A stretch of DNA of 15,981 nt from Deltaproteobacteria bacterium (GCA_013151365.1 JAADIK010000112.1:1-15981), one strand, 5' to 3'; counted from the first letter of the stretch, positions 1 to 6,325 are shown. The notes: generated from the letters alone by a model not told the origin. A program made the numbers and translations.

Positions 1-938
1 CCGGTCTGACTCCCGCGGCGATACCGGCGCGGATCGAAAGCCGGGAGCTGTCCCGGCGTTGCGCCGGCCTGCCTGAAGACCTGGTGCGCAAGATCTTTCG
101 TTACGGCGCCCCGGCCGGCAGCCGGATCGAGCAGCATGTCAGGCTTGGCCGTTGCATGGACCGCCTGCAGGACCTGGTCGTCGAAGCGGAACGGAACGGG
201 GAAGTACTGGCCAGCGGCACCGTGGTCATGGCCGCCGAGCTGGGACACGGCAGCGGTCGTTTTGACCGGCGGTGGTACGCGCCGCCGGGCGGCCTGTGGC
301 TGGCCATGGCCTGGGCCGACACCCTGCTGCCCGACTTCGCCCGGCTGCTGCCGCTGGCCGCCGGGACCGCCTGTTGCGAGACCGTCAGGAGTTACGGTGT
401 CGATGCCGCGATCAAGTGGGTGAACGATATCCATGTCCGGGACCGCAAGGTCTGCGGTATCCTCTGTCAAACCGTCAGCGCCCCCGGTTCCGGCGACCGC
501 TACCACCTGATCGGTATCGGTGTCAACTGTAACAACAAAACCTTCCCGGCCGAACTCCGGGACACGGCGGTCAGCATGCGCGACCTGCTCGGCCGCTCCC
601 TGGACCTGGAGCAGTTCGCCCTCGACCTCCTGGTCGCCCTGGCCTGGAATTTCGGCCTGGTCCACTTCCAGGAAGAGTGCGAGCTGGCCGCCGCCGGTTA
701 CCCGGATAAACCGGAGAGCCCCGTGGTTGCCGCCTGGCGGCAACTCAGCGATACAATGGGCCGGCAGGTGGTATACGGTTATGATGTCCGGCGGCAGCCG
801 CTTTACCGGGCCGCCGCGCTGGATATCGATCATGGCGGCGGTCTGGTCCTGGCCCTGGAGGATGGCCGGAGGATAACCGAGTACAGCGGCGAGATTCTGT
901 ACCTCGACGGCAACGGTTCACCGTCGCCCCCTTCCTGA
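1..938 (+). CDS. Biotin-[acetyl-CoA carboxylase] ligase-like protein, 5' end outside window
   Basis: Likely joins biotin to the lysine of a biotin carboxyl carrier domain through biotinyl-AMP, in the cytoplasm. The frame is open to the first bases of the window, so the true start lies upstream; a GTG at 84 gives 284 aa but has no Shine-Dalgarno. Numbering from that GTG, GHGSGRFDRRW (54-64) sits where BirA has its GRGRxGRxW biotin-adenylate loop. KWVNDI (111-116) matches BirA KWPNDL with its lysine, KVCGILCQT (122-130) matches the KxxGIL strand, and IGIGVNCN (143-150) matches GxGIN. The last 60 residues look like the small SH3-like C-terminal domain. No DNA-binding helix-turn-helix is visible in the part present. 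The glycine/arginine loop is noticeably divergent, so a related lipoate/biotin transferase is possible. It converges with recO, whose stop is 86 nt away. Confidence 0.75.
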   Translation, partial: GLTPAAIPARIESRELSRRCAGLPEDLVRKIFRYGAPAGSRIEQHVRLGRCMDRLQDLVVEAERNGEVLASGTVVMAAELGHGSGRFDRRWYAPPGGLWLAMAWADTLLPDFARLLPLAAGTACCETVRSYGVDAAIKWVNDIHVRDRKVCGILCQTVSAPGSGDRYHLIGIGVNCNNKTFPAELRDTAVSMRDLLGRSLDLEQFALDLLVALAWNFGLVHFQEECELAAAGYPDKPESPVVAAWRQLSDTMGRQVVYGYDVRRQPLYRAAALDIDHGGGLVLALEDGRRITEYSGEILYLDGNGSPSPPS

Positions 939-948
939 TTTTCTTGTT

Positions 949-1006
949 ACGGCAGCCGTTTTTCACCGTCGGCCGGGATCGCCGGCCTGGACGGGAGGCC
1001 CGGTCC
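949..1006. other. Hairpins in the convergent gap between the ligase gene and recO
   Basis: Three inverted repeats lie between the two converging stop codons. ACGG(CAG)CCGT at 949-959 runs into five T (959-963) and would be a weak + strand terminator. GGCCGG at 971-976 pairs with CCGGCC at 982-987 across a 5-nt loop. GGACGGG at 989-995 pairs with CCC/GTCC at 999-1006 with one bulged G. The two stronger stems have no T-tract on either strand, so they are not classical intrinsic terminators; their role is inferred from position only. Confidence 0.35.
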
Positions 1007-1024
1007 GTTGCGGCGGGCCGTGCT

Positions 1025-1798
1025 TCATCGGCAGGCGCCCGCCCCCCGCAGCCCCCGGAGCTGCCGCCATGAGTTGATATCGTGCTGCAGGAGATGCCGG
1101 GTGTAACGGTAGAGGATAAGCAGCGTTTCGTCCGCGGTCCGGCTGGGGAGACGAAGCCGGTCAAGATGGTGCAGGTCGATGGACTGGGCCTTGCGGAGAA
1201 ATTTCAGGGTCTGCACGGAGAGAGAGGGCGCAGACTCCGGCACATCGTGGCGACACCGGTCGCAGACCAGCAGGCCGCTGCCCGGATGCAGGGTGTAGCT
1301 GCGGCCCGGCCGGACCGCTTCGGTGCAGAGGCCGCAGCTGTCAAGTCTTGGTTGGTATCCGGCCGCTCCCAGGAGCCGGAGATGAAAAAGCGCGGCAACC
1401 CGCAGGGGGTCGCGGCCGCTTTCCAGGGCCTGCAGAGTCCAGAGCAGCAGGAAAAAGATGGCCGGATCCGGGTCCTGTTCCCTGGTAAAGCGCAGGACCA
1501 GCTCGCAGGCGAACATGGCGACGACAAAACAATCATAGCGCTGCCGCAGGAGGAAAAAGGCGTTTGCCAGCTCCGCCTCGCTGAGGAAGAGGAGACCGCC
1601 GTTCCGGCCGGCACGGTACATGAGCCGCAGGAGAGAGAAGGGCTCCAGTTTGTTGACAAAACGTTGTTTGCTGCGTTTGGCGCCCTTGGCGATTCCCGTG
1701 GCCCGGCCGATATCCGGGCTGAGAAAGGTGACCAGCTTGTCGGATTCGCCGTGGTCGCTCACGCTCAGAACGATGCCGCTGGTGCGACGGCTGATCAT
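1025..1798 (-). CDS. recO: DNA repair protein RecO
   Basis: RecO anneals single strands and, with RecR, loads RecA onto SSB-coated DNA in RecF-pathway gap repair. The 257 aa fit the family (about 240-260). Residues 1-80 form the expected OB fold, beginning with the typical pattern SGIVLSVSDHGESDKLVTFL and AKGAKRSK (37-44). The rest is the helical RecO_C region. A zinc-finger set is visible: C155-x2-C158 and C179-x2-C182. The ATG at 1798 is the only credible start: an in-frame TGA lies 16 codons upstream with no other ATG, GTG or TTG between. No purine-rich Shine-Dalgarno precedes it (the upstream bases are pyrimidine-rich), so translation initiation may be weak or coupled. It is last in the surA-rodZ-recO order, 183 nt after rodZ, a wide gap for an operon. 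Confidence 0.93.
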   Translation of the reverse strand: MISRRTSGIVLSVSDHGESDKLVTFLSPDIGRATGIAKGAKRSKQRFVNKLEPFSLLRLMYRAGRNGGLLFLSEAELANAFFLLRQRYDCFVVAMFACELVLRFTREQDPDPAIFFLLLWTLQALESGRDPLRVAALFHLRLLGAAGYQPRLDSCGLCTEAVRPGRSYTLHPGSGLLVCDRCRHDVPESAPSLSVQTLKFLRKAQSIDLHHLDRLRLPSRTADETLLILYRYTRHLLQHDINSWRQLRGLRGAGACR

Positions 1799-1862
1799 TT
1801 CAGGAGGCGCGTCGAAATCAGTTGGCCGGGATTGCGCTTGGATTCAGGTGAGATTTGCTGGA

Positions 1863-1926
1863 GCCGATTGTGCACAACCGCAGGCGAAGCAAAGCTGCGT
1901 TGAGGATTGTGCGATTGAGAATCGGC
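1863..1926. repeat. 64-nt nested inverted repeat between rodZ and recO
   Basis: Three collinear stems nest inside one another. GCCGATT (1863-1869) pairs with AATCGGC (1920-1926), 7 bp. GCACAA (1872-1877) pairs with TTGTGC (1907-1912), 6 bp. CGCAG (1879-1883) pairs with CTGCG (1895-1899), 5 bp, closing an 11-nt loop. The internal loops are asymmetric (2 against 7 nt, 1 against 7 nt). The first arm also contains the 10-bp palindrome TTGTGCACAA (1868-1877). No T-tract follows on either strand, so it is not an intrinsic terminator. It could be an RNA processing or stability element in the rodZ-recO transcript, or a copy of a dispersed palindromic repeat; neither can be shown from one copy. Confidence 0.65.
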
Positions 1927-1981
1927 CCAAGACCGCCTGAAGACGAGATGCAGGATGGCCAAGTTATTTTTACGCACCGGC

Positions 1982-2884
1982 TTATCTGTGGTCGGGGAGA
2001 TCTTCGGGAATCAGCAGGGTCGGCCGCCCGTTTCGAAATGCCGGGAAGGCAAGGGCTTTGCCGTTAAGCAGCAGGGTGGCGCTCCCCGGCCGGGCAAAGA
2101 CCAGCTTGAGGGATTTTCCGGCCTTCCAGGTCTGCCTGGCGCCGCTTTTGAAAAACATGCTGAGTGTCGCGCCTCCGTCACGGGTGACGGCCACCCCGGT
2201 GTTTTTGGAGAATAGAACCGTCAGCGAGTATCGTGCCGTGGGGATTTTTGTCGTTGCCCCGGCCGGGGTCGCCTCGTTTTGACTTTTTGGCGCCGTTGCC
2301 GGGCTCTTTTTCGGGGCCGTTGCCGGAGTTGCGGGACGCTTTTTCCCGCCGGCCTGATCCTGTTGCGGGGGGGCCGCCCTGTTACCGGGGAAGACGCCGA
2401 TTATGGCGGTTTCTTTCCTGAGAAAGTTGAAGGGGCTCCATGAGGTGTAGAGGCAGAAAGCGGTAAACAGGATAACGATCAAGAGCAGAAGAAAACCGGC
2501 CACGGCGGCGGAAGAGATGCGGGAAGGTTCGGCCATGGTCTTGGGAGCCAGAACCCTCTGGTTATGCCTCGGCCCGGCCCGGCGTCCCGCTGCCAGGCTC
2601 TCGTCGCGTTCCTTCATGAATTGACTGACGAGGTATGCGGGATCTATACCGAGAAAGTCGGCATAGATGTTCAACTGGCCGCGGGTAAAGGCGTCCGCAG
2701 GCAGCTTATCGAACTCCAGGCCCTCTATGGCCCGGACATTGGTTGCCGAGATCCGGGTCGAGCTGCTCACCTCTTCGACGCTCAGGCCCTTTTCCGAGCG
2801 CAGTCTTTTCAGGTAGCTGCCGATGGTTTCGGATTCAGCCGCCTGTTGCCGTTCCCGGTCCTCTTCTTTCTTGGTTTTGCTCAT
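1982..2884 (-). CDS. rodZ: RodZ-like membrane protein: cytoplasmic HTH domain, one TM helix, DUF4115-like C-terminus
   Basis: RodZ-family proteins connect MreB filaments to the periplasmic cell-wall machinery and help set cell shape. This 300-aa protein has the family layout. An HTH_25/Xre-like domain spans about 20-92, with IGSYLKRLRSEKGLSVEEVS (21-40) and the typical AFTRGQLNIYADFLGID (65-81). A basic linker is followed by one hydrophobic segment at about 125-147. A Pro/Ala/Lys-rich spacer (165-215) leads to a beta-rich C-terminal domain (218-295) with the DUF4115 signature pattern SGARQTWKAGKSLKLVFARPG and LLLNGKALAFP. Start ATG at 2884 is preceded by AAGGA. The surA stop lies 47 nt upstream, so co-transcription is likely. 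An alternative is a general membrane-bound Xre-type regulator, but domain order favours RodZ. Confidence 0.85.
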   Translation of the reverse strand: MSKTKKEEDRERQQAAESETIGSYLKRLRSEKGLSVEEVSSSTRISATNVRAIEGLEFDKLPADAFTRGQLNIYADFLGIDPAYLVSQFMKERDESLAAGRRAGPRHNQRVLAPKTMAEPSRISSAAVAGFLLLLIVILFTAFCLYTSWSPFNFLRKETAIIGVFPGNRAAPPQQDQAGGKKRPATPATAPKKSPATAPKSQNEATPAGATTKIPTARYSLTVLFSKNTGVAVTRDGGATLSMFFKSGARQTWKAGKSLKLVFARPGSATLLLNGKALAFPAFRNGRPTLLIPEDLPDHR

Positions 2885-2931
2885 TTTCCTTGTTTTTCAC
2901 GAAAAAGGTGCCATTATCCCGGCCTCGGAGA

Positions 2932-3918
2932 TTAAAGTATCTTTATATAAGCCTGATTTTGCATCTTGGTCAGCCATTGTTTAAGCCTGACCTGCATTTC
3001 CTGCTGGTACAGTGTTTGATAAATATCATCCTTGACCGACTTGAAGGGCGCCTTGGTGATGATTTTTCCTTCCTTGCTGGATAATACCTTGAAGATCTGG
3101 TAGCCGTCCGGGGTCTCGCAGATCCGGCTGATCTCGCCCGGCTTTATCGACGTGACCGCATCACGCATGTAAGGCGCCATTTCGTCCTTCTTGAATATCC
3201 CGATGTCGCCGCCGTCGGCGGCGGATGGCAGGTCGGAATATTGACGGGCCAGTTCCTTGAAGTCCTGTCCCGCAACGGCGAGACTGCGCACATGTTCTAT
3301 CTTCTTCCTGGCCGCCGCTTTCGCCGCCTTCAGCTCGGCCGCCCCCAGGTCTTTTTTCCAGCTGCAGCCGATCTGCAGGATGTAGTAGTCGCCCTCGCCG
3401 ATATGCTTGGTGTAGTGCGTGTCATAATAATCAAGAATCTTGTCTTCCGGGACAATAATCTTGGAGCGGATCTCGTAGTTGATCAGTTTCGAGCTGAGGA
3501 TCTGGCTGCGCAGGTTTTCCCGATACTGTTTTTCGGTCATGCCCATGGCCGCGAGCTGGATTTTCAACTGCTTCATGGTTGTATGGTTGCGGGCCAGGAT
3601 ACGTTCAATTGCTTTGTTCACTTCGTCGTCGCTGACGGTGATGTGCTTCTTTTTCGCCTCCTCCTGCATGATTTTCTTTTCAATCAGTTTTTGAATGACG
3701 CTCCGCCGGGCCTGCTGCAGGGCCGCTTGTAACTCCGCGGCCGGGACCTGTTCGGCAATCCGCTGGAAAAGCGGTTTGCCTTCCTCGTTTACTTCGGAGA
3801 GGGTGATCACGTCGTTGTTGACGATGGCGACCACGCGGTCGACGACATCGGCGACCGCTGTGCCGCGAAGGATAAGGAAAAGTACCAGAGCTGCCAGCCA
3901 GTATCTCTGTAATCTCAT
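2932..3918 (-). CDS. surA: SurA/PpiC-type periplasmic chaperone with one parvulin domain
   Basis: Probably escorts unfolded outer-membrane proteins through the periplasm. The ATG at 3918 gives 328 aa and puts a signal peptide at the N-terminus: MRLQR, a hydrophobic core at 6-18, then a likely cleavage after AVA (21-23). A GTG at 3975 would add 19 residues ahead of the signal and is less likely; neither start has a clear Shine-Dalgarno. DVVDRVVAIVNNDVITLSEV (24-43) is the classic SurA N-terminal motif. A helical SurA_N region runs to about 165, one parvulin domain spans about 175-280 (GGDIGIF 236-242, KPGEIS 259-264), and a helical C-terminus follows. SurA of E. coli has two parvulin domains. 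The two histidines of catalytic parvulins are replaced here (Tyr179 in YYILQI, Gln274 in GYQIFKV), so it is probably a chaperone without isomerase activity. First gene of surA-rodZ-recO. Confidence 0.87.
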   Translation of the reverse strand: MRLQRYWLAALVLFLILRGTAVADVVDRVVAIVNNDVITLSEVNEEGKPLFQRIAEQVPAAELQAALQQARRSVIQKLIEKKIMQEEAKKKHITVSDDEVNKAIERILARNHTTMKQLKIQLAAMGMTEKQYRENLRSQILSSKLINYEIRSKIIVPEDKILDYYDTHYTKHIGEGDYYILQIGCSWKKDLGAAELKAAKAAARKKIEHVRSLAVAGQDFKELARQYSDLPSAADGGDIGIFKKDEMAPYMRDAVTSIKPGEISRICETPDGYQIFKVLSSKEGKIITKAPFKSVKDDIYQTLYQQEMQVRLKQWLTKMQNQAYIKIL

Positions 3919-3948
3919 AATTTCATTGTATGTTTTGTGAATGTATAA

Positions 3949-3960
3949 GGTGTCGACACC
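3949..3960. promoter_or_regulatory. Perfect 12-bp palindrome upstream of surA
   Basis: GGTGTCGACACC is a perfect dyad centred 36-37 nt before the surA ATG, in the 5' leader region. Its length and position would suit a dimeric repressor site or a small RNA hairpin. No matching second copy was seen in the window, so an operator role is only inferred. Confidence 0.35.
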
Positions 3961-4121
3961 GATTGATGATAGCACGTACCAAATAAAATATTAAGATGTA
4001 TTTTGTACTCAGTACTGACGAAAGAAGCAATGCTTTTCAGGCATATCCGGGCGGCAGTGACCTTAACCTGGATCCGTGACGGCTTGAGGTGATATTCCAG
4101 GCAATATGTGGAATTTATAGT

Positions 4122-4149
4122 ATTATATGCCGAATAAACGTATTTTCCA
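4122..4149 (-). promoter_or_regulatory. Candidate sigma-70 promoter for surA-rodZ-recO
   Basis: On the - strand a perfect TATAAT lies at 4127-4122, with TGGAAA (4 of 6 matches to TTGACA) at 4149-4144 and a 16-nt spacer. It would give a leader of roughly 195 nt before the surA ATG. The -35 match is modest and the region is AT-rich, so chance occurrence is possible. Confidence 0.35.
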
Positions 4150-4220
4150 GTCTTCACCGCGCCGCCCTGCAGTCCGCCCGATAACGGCGCATCTGCTGCG
4201 TTGGCAACTCATTGATATCA

Positions 4221-4248
4221 CGCCAGGATAATCACACCAGGATAATCA
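4221..4248 (+). repeat. Two tandem copies of a 14-bp unit
   Basis: CGCCAGGATAATCA (4221-4234) is followed directly by CACCAGGATAATCA (4235-4248), differing at one base. Each copy contains GATAAT, a 5-of-6 match to a -10 hexamer, but no matching -35 lies at the right distance. It may be a pair of protein-binding sites or a slippage duplication. Confidence 0.5.
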
Positions 4249-4288
4249 ACCTCGTTGCCGCCTTGCATCTGCACCGTTCTCGAACGCT

Positions 4289-4363
4289 CACGGATTCAGG
4301 TCCTTGACATCGCCCCGGCAAGGGGGCGGCAAAGCCTGATCCTCTGTGCCCGGATTTTTTTTT
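4289..4363 (+). promoter_or_regulatory. Structured leader-like stem-loop followed by nine T, upstream of the orphan membrane gene
   Basis: On the + strand GGA (4292-4294) and TCAGG (4296-4300) pair with CCTGATCC (4335-4342), 8 bp with one bulged T. CAC (4289-4291) can add pairing to GTG (4346-4348) across a 3-nt bulge. Inside, CGCCCC (4311-4316) pairs with GGGGCG (4323-4328) over a 6-nt loop, leaving an asymmetric internal loop. A T9 tract follows at 4355-4363. The same GGGC (4324-4327) could instead pair with GCCC (4348-4351), immediately upstream of the T tract, giving two exclusive folds as in an attenuator. The T tract starts 6-7 nt after the longer stem, so it is not a textbook terminator. 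It ends 93 nt before the GTG at 4457. It does not fit any riboswitch consensus I know. Confidence 0.4.
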
Positions 4364-4443
4364 ATAGGTTGATTTCCTGGACAAAACAACTTAGTTTCAA
4401 GTCGATATTACCCGGTATCCGGTTTAGGTTAAAGAGGTTTGGC

Positions 4444-4449
4444 AGGAGG
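4444..4449 (+). promoter_or_regulatory. Consensus ribosome-binding site fixing the GTG start at 4457
   Basis: AGGAGG is followed by a 7-nt spacer and GTG at 4457-4459. It lies inside the longer reading frame that begins with TTG at 4439, so it selects the GTG rather than that TTG as the start. Confidence 0.8.
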
Positions 4450-4456
4450 ACTATCC

Positions 4457-5401
4457 GTGAAGAATAACAAACTGAGGGCTCCACTTATCAAGTCGGCTGT
4501 TTTGCTCGGCGTTTTCTCCCTCCTGGTCTATCTCACCAGTACTTCTCCCAACGGGAGTGTCTGGAGTTCGCTCGGCCAGATTTTTTTCGGCGTGTTCAGA
4601 ACCGCCCAGCTTGGCGTCGGCCTGATCCTGGCCCTGCTTTTCTGCCTCGTGGTCCTGGTCGGAATTTTTCTGGGCAGCGTGGCCATGGTTTCCAAGGACA
4701 GCGCCGCGACAATGTATCGTCAGTTATACCAGATGCTGGCGGATCGTCTGCTTTTTTTGAAGAAGCTGGTTAGAAAGAATGATTACCGACAGGTCGCGAC
4801 GGCAATTGGCGAGAGACAGGACCGGCTTGAGAATGGTCTGGCCGCCCTGAATTCCCGGCTTGAACGGCTTGAGCGCGATGACGGCCGGGAGGAGCTGGAG
4901 GCCCGTTTCAAGTACCTGGCGGCGGAGGTCGCCGTTTCCCGGGAGATCGGCAACCAGGCGGAGAAAAAAATTCAGGTCCTGGCCGACCAGGTGGAAGAGA
5001 TTACGCGGCAAATCCGGGAAAACAATCCGGGACCGCGGCTCGCAGAGCTGGCCGCCGGGCTTGAGTCCCTGGCCAAACGGCTTGAGGCCTTGTCGTCCGG
5101 GCCGGCCGAACCTGCTGCCGGCAACAATAAAGATACGGCCGCGGCCGCAGCGAATAAGGGCGGAGATGAAGATGGCGCCGCCCACCGCCTGTTCGCCTAC
5201 CTGGATGATCCGGAGGACCAGGAAAAGATTGCCCGGCTTGTTGCCGACACCTTTGCAAAGGATATGACCTATGCCCAGACCGTGGACTACCTGGTCCAGG
5301 AAATGGGCGGTGCCGCCGACGCCATTGCCGCCCATCCTGCGCTGGTCAAGGATTATATCCGCTATTGCCGTAAGTCGAGTAAATCGAGCAAGTCGAGGTA
5401 G
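4457..5401 (+). CDS. Unrecognised membrane-anchored coiled-coil protein
   Basis: I do not recognise this 314-aa protein. With the GTG start it has a short basic N-terminus, a hydrophobic segment at about 9-27 and a longer one at about 51-77, so it is probably a two-helix inner-membrane protein. YRQLYQMLADRLLFLKKLVRK (87-107) is an amphipathic, basic stretch. Residues 110-215 are charged and heptad-like with leucines (for example RLERLERDDGREELEARFKY), predicting a coiled coil. An Ala/Gly/Asn linker (215-242) leads to a compact helical C-terminal domain (243-305; FAYLDDPEDQEKIARLVADT) and a Ser/Lys tail, SSKSSKSR. The N- and C-termini are likely cytoplasmic. It is transcribed against both flanking operons and has the structured element at 4289-4363 upstream. 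A role in organising a membrane complex is conceivable but not shown. Confidence 0.8.
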   Translation: MKNNKLRAPLIKSAVLLGVFSLLVYLTSTSPNGSVWSSLGQIFFGVFRTAQLGVGLILALLFCLVVLVGIFLGSVAMVSKDSAATMYRQLYQMLADRLLFLKKLVRKNDYRQVATAIGERQDRLENGLAALNSRLERLERDDGREELEARFKYLAAEVAVSREIGNQAEKKIQVLADQVEEITRQIRENNPGPRLAELAAGLESLAKRLEALSSGPAEPAAGNNKDTAAAAANKGGDEDGAAHRLFAYLDDPEDQEKIARLVADTFAKDMTYAQTVDYLVQEMGGAADAIAAHPALVKDYIRYCRKSSKSSKSR

Positions 5402-5470
5402 GTAGAGGTCTCTAAGGCGGGCGCGATGCCCACAAGCCAAATCAACTTCCAGCGTATCTGTTTCCAGGCT

Positions 5471-5524
5471 GTAGGCTGTTAGGCTTTAGGGTAGGGCTAA
5501 TAGCCTTCAGCCTAAACAACCTAC
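5471..5524. repeat. Long imperfect hairpin in a convergent gap
   Basis: The arm at 5471-5485 (GTAGGCTGTTAGGCT) pairs with 5509-5524 in 14 base pairs, one mismatch and one bulged A. The loop contains a smaller stem, GGCT (5495-5498) with AGCC (5502-5505). The left arm itself is a degenerate tandem run of GGCTGTA-like units. It lies between the stops of the coiled-coil gene and the yrfG-like gene and would fold on either strand. No T-tract follows closely on either side, so it may be a 3'-end stabiliser or a simple-repeat relic rather than an intrinsic terminator. Confidence 0.6.
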
Positions 5525-5599
5525 TGGTTCACATAAATAAAATATGATCAATTTTCTTGTTTTTTATGGCGGGAATTCAGGGGTAAGGCACTAAAGACG

Positions 5600-6322
5600 T
5601 CATCGTTTTCGCCCCCCGCTCCCGTCTGCGGTTGGTTCTTCGTTGTCCGGGATCAGCTCGTTGAAATACTCGATGGAGGCGAATTCCCCGGAGTAGCGCA
5701 CGGGCTGCCGGCTGCTGGGATGCGCCACGAAGATGAGATAGCGGATGCCGGAATGTGCCGCCGACCGCAATACCTTTTCCGTGTCGTCGGCCAGCAGGGT
5801 CCGCTCCCTGTCGTAGCCGAGCATTTCCGCCAGCCGCGGCCAGAATCTGAAATCTTCCTTGGCGCATCCCACTTCCCCGGCGCAGACGATACGGTCGAAT
5901 AAGGGGCCGATGGCGATCTTTTGCAGCTTGATGGCCAGGGTTTTGGAGTGAGCGTTGGTGACCAGGCAGATCTCTTTTTGCCGCTGCCGGCAGTATTTCA
6001 GAAAGTCCATGACAAACGGATGCACCGCGATGAGCTGGTTGACCCGCGATTTAAGCCCGGGTATGTCCAGGCCCAGTTCCCCGGACCAGTAGTCAAGATC
6101 GGTCCAGTCCAGGGTGTTTTCCACCTGCCGGTAGCGTTCCCGCAGCTCGGCCCGGGCCTGTTCGATGGAGAGATTGCGCAGCAGGCTGTAATTCTCGGGG
6201 ACATACTCTTCCCAGAAGTAATCGTCAAAGTGTTTGTCCAGCAGCGTGCCGTCCAGGTCCAGCAGCACGGTATCGATGTCGGGCCAGGAAACGTCGGGCC
6301 TGATGATTTGATCCGCGGCCAT
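5600..6322 (-). CDS. yrfG: HAD-superfamily GMP/IMP nucleotidase, YrfG-like
   Basis: YrfG of E. coli dephosphorylates purine mononucleotides such as GMP and IMP in the cytoplasm. The 240-aa product aligns by eye along its length with YrfG. WPDIDTVLLDLDGTLLD (13-29) carries motif I, with Asp22 as the expected nucleophile and Asp24 as acid/base. FDDYFWEEYVPE (32-43) matches the YrfG cap start, as does LDWTDLDYWSGELGLDI (71-87). Motif II is TNAH (122-125), motif III K155ED, motif IV D179D180. The C-terminal 20 residues are a low-complexity tail. Its ATG is 3 nt beyond the mfd stop and its AGAGG ribosome-binding site lies in the end of mfd, so it is translationally coupled and last in the plsC-bamA-mfd-yrfG run. 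Exact substrate is inferred. Confidence 0.85.
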   Translation of the reverse strand: MAADQIIRPDVSWPDIDTVLLDLDGTLLDKHFDDYFWEEYVPENYSLLRNLSIEQARAELRERYRQVENTLDWTDLDYWSGELGLDIPGLKSRVNQLIAVHPFVMDFLKYCRQRQKEICLVTNAHSKTLAIKLQKIAIGPLFDRIVCAGEVGCAKEDFRFWPRLAEMLGYDRERTLLADDTEKVLRSAAHSGIRYLIFVAHPSSRQPVRYSGEFASIEYFNELIPDNEEPTADGSGGRKR

Positions 6323-6325
6323 GTT

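Larger units (their letters stand above)
3919..4456. other. Divergent intergenic region between surA and the orphan + strand gene
   Basis: About 540 nt, more AT-rich than the flanking genes, with no convincing gene. A GTG-initiated 80-codon frame on the - strand (4157-3915) has no ribosome-binding site and no recognisable content. The stretch holds the palindrome at 3949-3960, a candidate - strand promoter at 4149-4122, the 14-bp duplication at 4221-4248 and the structured element at 4289-4363, each listed separately. Confidence 0.6.

Noticed and set aside
1795..1977. A 60-codon - strand frame between rodZ and recO, overlapping the recO start as ATGA
   Set aside because: It starts with GTG without a ribosome-binding site, has no family resemblance and is mostly occupied by the inverted repeat. 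The ATGA overlap needs only an A after the recO ATG.
3915..4157. An 80-codon - strand frame running into the surA start
   Set aside because: It has a GTG start without a Shine-Dalgarno, an AT-rich intergenic composition and overlap with the candidate promoter.
4304..4332. TTGACA at 4304-4309 as a + strand promoter for the 4457 gene
   Set aside because: At 16-18 nt spacing there is only GC-rich hairpin sequence and no -10-like hexamer.
4292..4342. Resemblance of GCAAAGCC (4329-4336) to the c-di-GMP-I (GEMM) riboswitch core
   Set aside because: The rest of the consensus, notably the GGCAAACC segment and the second tetraloop-receptor hairpin, is missing.
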